The position numbers were made by a program, and so were the translations under genes. From an uncultured Lachnospiraceae bacterium (GTDB lineage: Bacteria > Bacillota > Clostridia > Lachnospirales > Lachnospiraceae): a stretch of DNA of 7,695 nt. Where the stretch lies: positions 7,591 to 15,285 of the forward strand of contig CAJUIM010000091.1 in NCBI GenBank assembly GCA_910586275.1. The letters run 5' to 3'. Below, in pieces: positions 5,315 to 7,695 of the stretch. The notes below the pieces were generated by a model. The model saw nothing but the letters and a program-made list of their open reading frames with translations. It was not told where the DNA came from and did not search any database. The stretch's first letter is position 1. Each line of letters begins with the position of its first letter.

Positions 5315-6868
5315 TCAGAACACAATCCGGAGGCTTTCGCCGTCGTACACGCATGTCTTCAGCATCTTCCTTACCGCCCCGTTCTTCACGGAATATTCCA
5401 GAATGTCAAAACTGTCCAGGAGGTACTCTATATGCCCGAAGGTTTCGGCGCGGGCCTCTTCCATGGTTTTTTCCTTCCCTTTCGCAATCTCCGCTTTCCG
5501 GAGCTCAGACTCCAGTTCCTTCCGGCTCCGGTCAGTGCTGTTTATCTGCTGTATGATGTAGGCCGCCGCCGCAGTCTCCATGGCGCCGCCCAGCGCCGCC
5601 GTCAGGTTCGCGATCTGGCTTTCCAGTTCCTTGATCTGCCGGCGCAGGGCTAATGTGTCATTCACCGTCCCCTTTCTCTCGGGAATGAGGAATGTGCCTG
5701 GGTCGAGGCGGATTTTCCGGAGCTGGTCCATGAAGAGCCCGTCCACGGTGTCCGTCCGCACATAGCCGCTGCTGCAGGCCGTCTTCCCCTGACGCGCCAT
5801 CTTCTGGCAGTAATAGTAGGAGAAGGTGGAGCCGCCCTTCACATAGGTCCGCACGTCCATCCGGGAGCCGCAGCCGCAGCGGATGGCTCCCCTGAGTATG
5901 CCGCAGCTGTGCTTGGGGGCGCGGTACATCTTGTGGGTGTTGAGCATCCGCTGGACGGCGATCCACTCCCCGGCGGGGATCACATAGTCGTGGATGCCCA
6001 CGCTGATGGTCCAGGAGGATGCGTCCTGCCTTTTCTGGGACGTGGCGGAGGTCTTTGTCCTGCCGTACCCAATCAGCCCCTTTGTCCCGTCAAATGCCGA
6101 CGGGTCGGGCAGGGAGCATCCCAGGTCGCTGAAATAGTAGTAGGCCTCCATGCTGTTCTGGCAGTACACGGGGTTGCTGATGATGCCGTAGATCTGGGAT
6201 GAACTTAGGAAGCACCCGCCCTGCGTCCGGATGCCGTGGTCGCGGCAGTGCCGTTCCAGCGCGGTGATGGTGTACCCGTCCAGCATGAGCCGGTACAGCA
6301 GCTTCACGTTCCCGATGGCACCCTCGTCCACGGTGAGGAAGGAATGCTCCTTGTCCCCGACCCTGCGGCGGACGGAGGCCATGCCGGCGGGGAGGTTGCC
6401 GCCCGTCCACCGGCCGGATGCGCCCAGTGCCTTCATGTTGTCGGCCACGCGTTCCGACGTGTTCTCCCGCTCCAGCTGGGCGAATGCCGCCAGTATGTAC
6501 ATCACGGTCCTGCCCATGGGGGTGCCGGTGTCGAAGGACTCCTTCACGGAGATGAAGGAGACGTTGTGCCGCTGGAAGACCTCGTACATGGCGGAGAACT
6601 CCTGCACGTTCCTGCTGATGCGGTCCAGCTTATAGACCATCACGGCATCCAGCACGCCGTTCTCGACATCCTCCATCATTTCCCGGAAGCTTGGCCGGTT
6701 GGTGTTCTTGCCGGAGAAGCCCTCGTCCCTGTCATAGACCCGGAATTCCGTCTCCCTGTCCTTGAAGACGATGCCGGCATAGTCCTTGCACAGCTGCACT
6801 TGGACGGCCACGGAGTCGCTGTTGTCACGGTATACGGATTTCCTTGGGTAGATGCCTATTGTGTACAT
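5315..6868 (-). CDS. Large serine recombinase (site-specific integrase)
   Basis: Catalyses integration and excision of the element by serine-mediated double-strand cleavage and strand rotation. The protein has 517 residues, within the usual range of large serine recombinases. The resolvase catalytic domain covers about 3-145: YPRKS with Arg9 and nucleophile Ser11, KLDRISR with Asp82, Arg83 and Arg86, then the PMGRTVMYILAAFAQLERE helix. The recombinase domain (about 152-310) starts with RWTGGNLPAGM. A zinc ribbon has Cys331, Cys333, Cys354 and Cys365. A coiled coil lies at about 402-470, and a C-terminal tail ends LRIVF. ATG 6868 is chosen because AGGAGG lies 6 bp upstream and the protein then begins MYTIGIY, as the family does; 92 further in-frame residues upstream come from GC-rich leader DNA. 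All key residues are present, so it looks functional. Its GC-rich codon use differs from the host genes, which fits transfer. It converges on the interrupted M23 gene. Confidence 0.93.
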   Translation of the reverse strand: MYTIGIYPRKSVYRDNSDSVAVQVQLCKDYAGIVFKDRETEFRVYDRDEGFSGKNTNRPSFREMMEDVENGVLDAVMVYKLDRISRNVQEFSAMYEVFQRHNVSFISVKESFDTGTPMGRTVMYILAAFAQLERENTSERVADNMKALGASGRWTGGNLPAGMASVRRRVGDKEHSFLTVDEGAIGNVKLLYRLMLDGYTITALERHCRDHGIRTQGGCFLSSSQIYGIISNPVYCQNSMEAYYYFSDLGCSLPDPSAFDGTKGLIGYGRTKTSATSQKRQDASSWTISVGIHDYVIPAGEWIAVQRMLNTHKMYRAPKHSCGILRGAIRCGCGSRMDVRTYVKGGSTFSYYYCQKMARQGKTACSSGYVRTDTVDGLFMDQLRKIRLDPGTFLIPERKGTVNDTLALRRQIKELESQIANLTAALGGAMETAAAAYIIQQINSTDRSRKELESELRKAEIAKGKEKTMEEARAETFGHIEYLLDSFDILEYSVKNGAVRKMLKTCVYDGESLRIVF

Positions 6869-7106
6869 AGAAAACCTCCTTGCGTTTGGGGCGGCCTGCG
6901 GTGCCGGCCTTTTTTCATGACTGGGGGGTGCGTAAAGGGAGCCGGCAGCTTTGCGGCACGCACCCCGCGCGGCGGGGAGGGAAAGTCTTCCCTGCCCGGT
7001 TGCCCATATTATAATACATGATGCCTTTTGGAGAAAAAGATAGAAGAACGTCAAAAATATGTGATAATTCCTGCGTTGTTCACCGATACCCAGCAACAGG
7101 GAGGAG
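6869..7106. other. Divergent leader region of recombinase and small ORF, with inverted repeats
   Basis: GGGGTGCGT (6925-6933) and ACGCACCCC (6958-6966) form a perfect 9-bp inverted repeat with a further GCCG/CGGC pairing inside, so the recombinase leader RNA would be strongly folded. GGCC-TGCGGTGCC-GGCC followed by TTTTTT (6892-6915) could act as a weak plus-strand terminator. ATTATA at 7008-7013 gives TATAAT on the minus strand, a candidate recombinase -10 without a good -35 box. Confidence 0.45.
7060..7068 (+). promoter_or_regulatory. Extended -10 element for the small hydrophobic ORF
   Basis: TGTGATAAT carries the TGn extension in front of GATAAT. No good -35 is present at standard spacing, as is allowed for extended -10 promoters. 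It lies 38 bp before the GTG of the small ORF. Confidence 0.4.
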
Positions 7107-7241
7107 GTGTCAGCGTTAGAGTTTTTAATTTCATTTCTAATCACTGTTGCGGCTGGCGTGGCTTGTCACTACATCATCAAATGGTTAGACAGTGATGGCA
7201 GGAGCACTATAAAAGTAAAGAAGAATCCCCAAACTGTATAG
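7107..7241 (+). CDS. Small hydrophobic single-span membrane peptide, possible type I toxin
   Basis: A 44-residue peptide beginning SALEFLISFLITVAAG after the initiator. Residues about 4-26 form one membrane span, followed by KWLDSDGR and a basic tail IKVKKNPQ. This layout (short span, charged tail, strong hairpin right after the stop) resembles type I toxins and holin-like small peptides of Firmicutes, but I cannot name a family. The start is uncertain: GTG 7107 overlaps the GGAGG run (AGGGAGG ends at 7104, only 2 bp away), whereas AGGAGG at 7102-7107 would be ideally spaced for codon 7116, which is TTA rather than a start. The gene may therefore be weakly translated or damaged at its start. 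It is divergent from the recombinase, inside the element. Confidence 0.6.
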   Translation: MSALEFLISFLITVAAGVACHYIIKWLDSDGRSTIKVKKNPQTV

Positions 7242-7260
7242 CACTACGGTTTGGGGATTC
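7223..7260. terminator. Perfect 12-bp inverted repeat, likely bidirectional terminator
   Basis: GAATCCCCAAAC (7223-7234) and GTTTGGGGATTC (7249-7260) pair perfectly around a 14-base loop, overlapping the last codons of the small peptide. GATTCTTTG follows on the plus strand and TTCTTTACTTTT on the minus strand, so both directions have T-rich tails. An antisense transcript ending or starting here would be expected if this is a toxin-antitoxin locus. Confidence 0.75.
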
Positions 7261-7261
7261 G

Positions 7262-7589
7262 ATTCTTTGTCAACGTTGGAAATTACATTTCTTTTTTCCT
7301 GCTGGCATTATAGTATATGCGGAAATTTCTTTCAATATGCATTTCTCAGCTTTGCTCAAAAAATTTTCCCTGCCTTATCTGGTGTCAGGGAGAGGCGTTC
7401 CGGCATGGCAGTGCCGGGATGTCACATGATTTGGACAAAGTTAAACGGCATCGGCATAGAAATACTGGCTCTGAAAAAGGATTCGGGGTCAGTATGCTTA
7501 AAAAAGGTGCCATAAGGATTTATTGATTAATACGCTGGAGCAGAATACCAAGAACCGTGATCTGGCCGCCTATAGTAGATTGATGAGGG
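7262..7589. other. Unassigned, probably decayed DNA inside the element
   Basis: No frame here carries a recognisable domain. Two overlapping short frames run to about 7515 and 7526 without clear ribosome binding sites. Another frame reads LINTLEQNTKNRDLAAYSRL from 7523, looks protein-like and has no start, which suggests the remains of a gene. A 6-bp stem CCGGCA/TGCCGG (7400-7405, 7412-7417) lies within it and contains most of a 15-bp word also found at 303-317. Confidence 0.4.
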
Positions 7590-7695
7590 ATGATTGTATT
7601 TGCCAAAGAAAGCGACAAATACCAGTGGCTTGTATTAGAACAGAAAAGCCAGTGTGAAGTCGAGGTAAGGCAGACCGACAATCATGGAACAATCA
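7590..7695 (+). CDS. Possible start of an unknown gene, cut by the window edge
   Basis: An open frame begins at ATG 7590 (MIVFAKESDKYQWLVLEQ, continuing to HGTI) and runs off the right end after 35 codons. The amino acid composition, with mixed charged residues and a KYQWLVLEQ strand-like run, looks like real protein. In-frame stops lie just upstream at 7581-7586. GAGGG touches the ATG, so there is no well spaced ribosome binding site. It may instead be a frameshifted continuation of the neighbouring LINTLEQNTKNRDLAAYSRL frame, that is, a pseudogene fragment. No family recognised. Confidence 0.35.
   Translation, partial: MIVFAKESDKYQWLVLEQKSQCEVEVRQTDNHGTI

Larger units (their letters stand above)
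5211..7695. mobile_element. Left end of an integrated large-serine-recombinase element
   Basis: The left boundary is placed at the abrupt end of M23 homology, roughly 5205-5213; the exact crossover bases cannot be fixed from one end. From about 5220 the base composition shifts to clearly higher GC through the recombinase. The convergent recombinase ends about 100 bp from the boundary, as is common for such integrases. The right end, with the missing 3' half of the M23 gene, is not in the window, so size and type (phage, conjugative or mobilisable element) are unknown. No structural phage, relaxase or transfer gene is visible in this part. Confidence 0.7.

Noticed and set aside
5211..5653. Continuation of the M23 gene by frameshift
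   Set aside because: No plus-strand frame after 5210 shows the expected M23 beta strands or the HxH motif. The frames there are shadows of the recombinase.
6236..7021. 261-codon plus-strand frame opposite the recombinase
   Set aside because: It is a shadow of the GC-rich recombinase and its leader, with no domain and no ribosome binding site.
6869..7144. N-terminal extension of the recombinase by 92 residues
   Set aside because: The extension has no family likeness and comes from stop-poor GC-rich leader DNA. ATG 6868 has an AGGAGG at ideal spacing and the typical N-terminus.

Overview
The window looks like chromosomal DNA of a low-to-mid GC Clostridia bacterium, most likely Lachnospiraceae-like. 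The reasons are a long-form hibernation factor, an SH3/NlpC-P60 wall hydrolase, a clostridial-style M23 peptidase with a sporulation-like promoter, strong AGGAGG-type ribosome binding sites and sigma-A promoters. A visibly GC-richer mobile element carrying a large serine recombinase occupies the right third. Family assignments come from reading protein motifs; no database search was run.

Left part (1-764): no convincing gene. The first 330 bases are G/A-rich with scattered ATGs and stops. Positions 331 to about 690 hold a tandem array of 43-bp units, six well conserved and two or three decayed, ending just before the promoter region of trxB.

Housekeeping block (765-4493): trxB (thioredoxin reductase, 765-1691), then a secreted wall hydrolase with two SH3 domains and an NlpC/P60 domain (1955-3343) under a near-consensus promoter, with a terminator at 3387-3432. 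A 577-bp intergenic region follows. It carries hairpins, the second copy of an 18-bp repeat, and three DnaA-box-like sites in one orientation. Then comes hpf (3921-4448) with its own extended -10 promoter and a long palindromic terminator. These genes appear to be separately transcribed rather than one operon.

Interrupted gene and mobile element (4502-7695): a membrane-anchored M23 metallopeptidase gene (4557-5210) starts behind a SigE-like promoter. It stops just after the first zinc-ligand motif (HxGxD ... GTPI), so the second half of its catalytic domain is missing. Immediately beyond the break, on the opposite strand, is a complete large serine recombinase (5315-6868). The simplest reading is that an element carrying this recombinase inserted into the M23 gene, with its far end outside the window. 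If the promoter reading is right, this resembles the skin/sigK arrangement, where a recombinase-borne element interrupts a sporulation gene and may be excised.

Inside the element, divergent from the recombinase, is a 44-residue hydrophobic peptide (7107-7241) closed by a perfect 12-bp inverted repeat, resembling a type I toxin-like locus. Decayed or unassigned DNA follows, and possibly the start of another gene at the right edge (7590).
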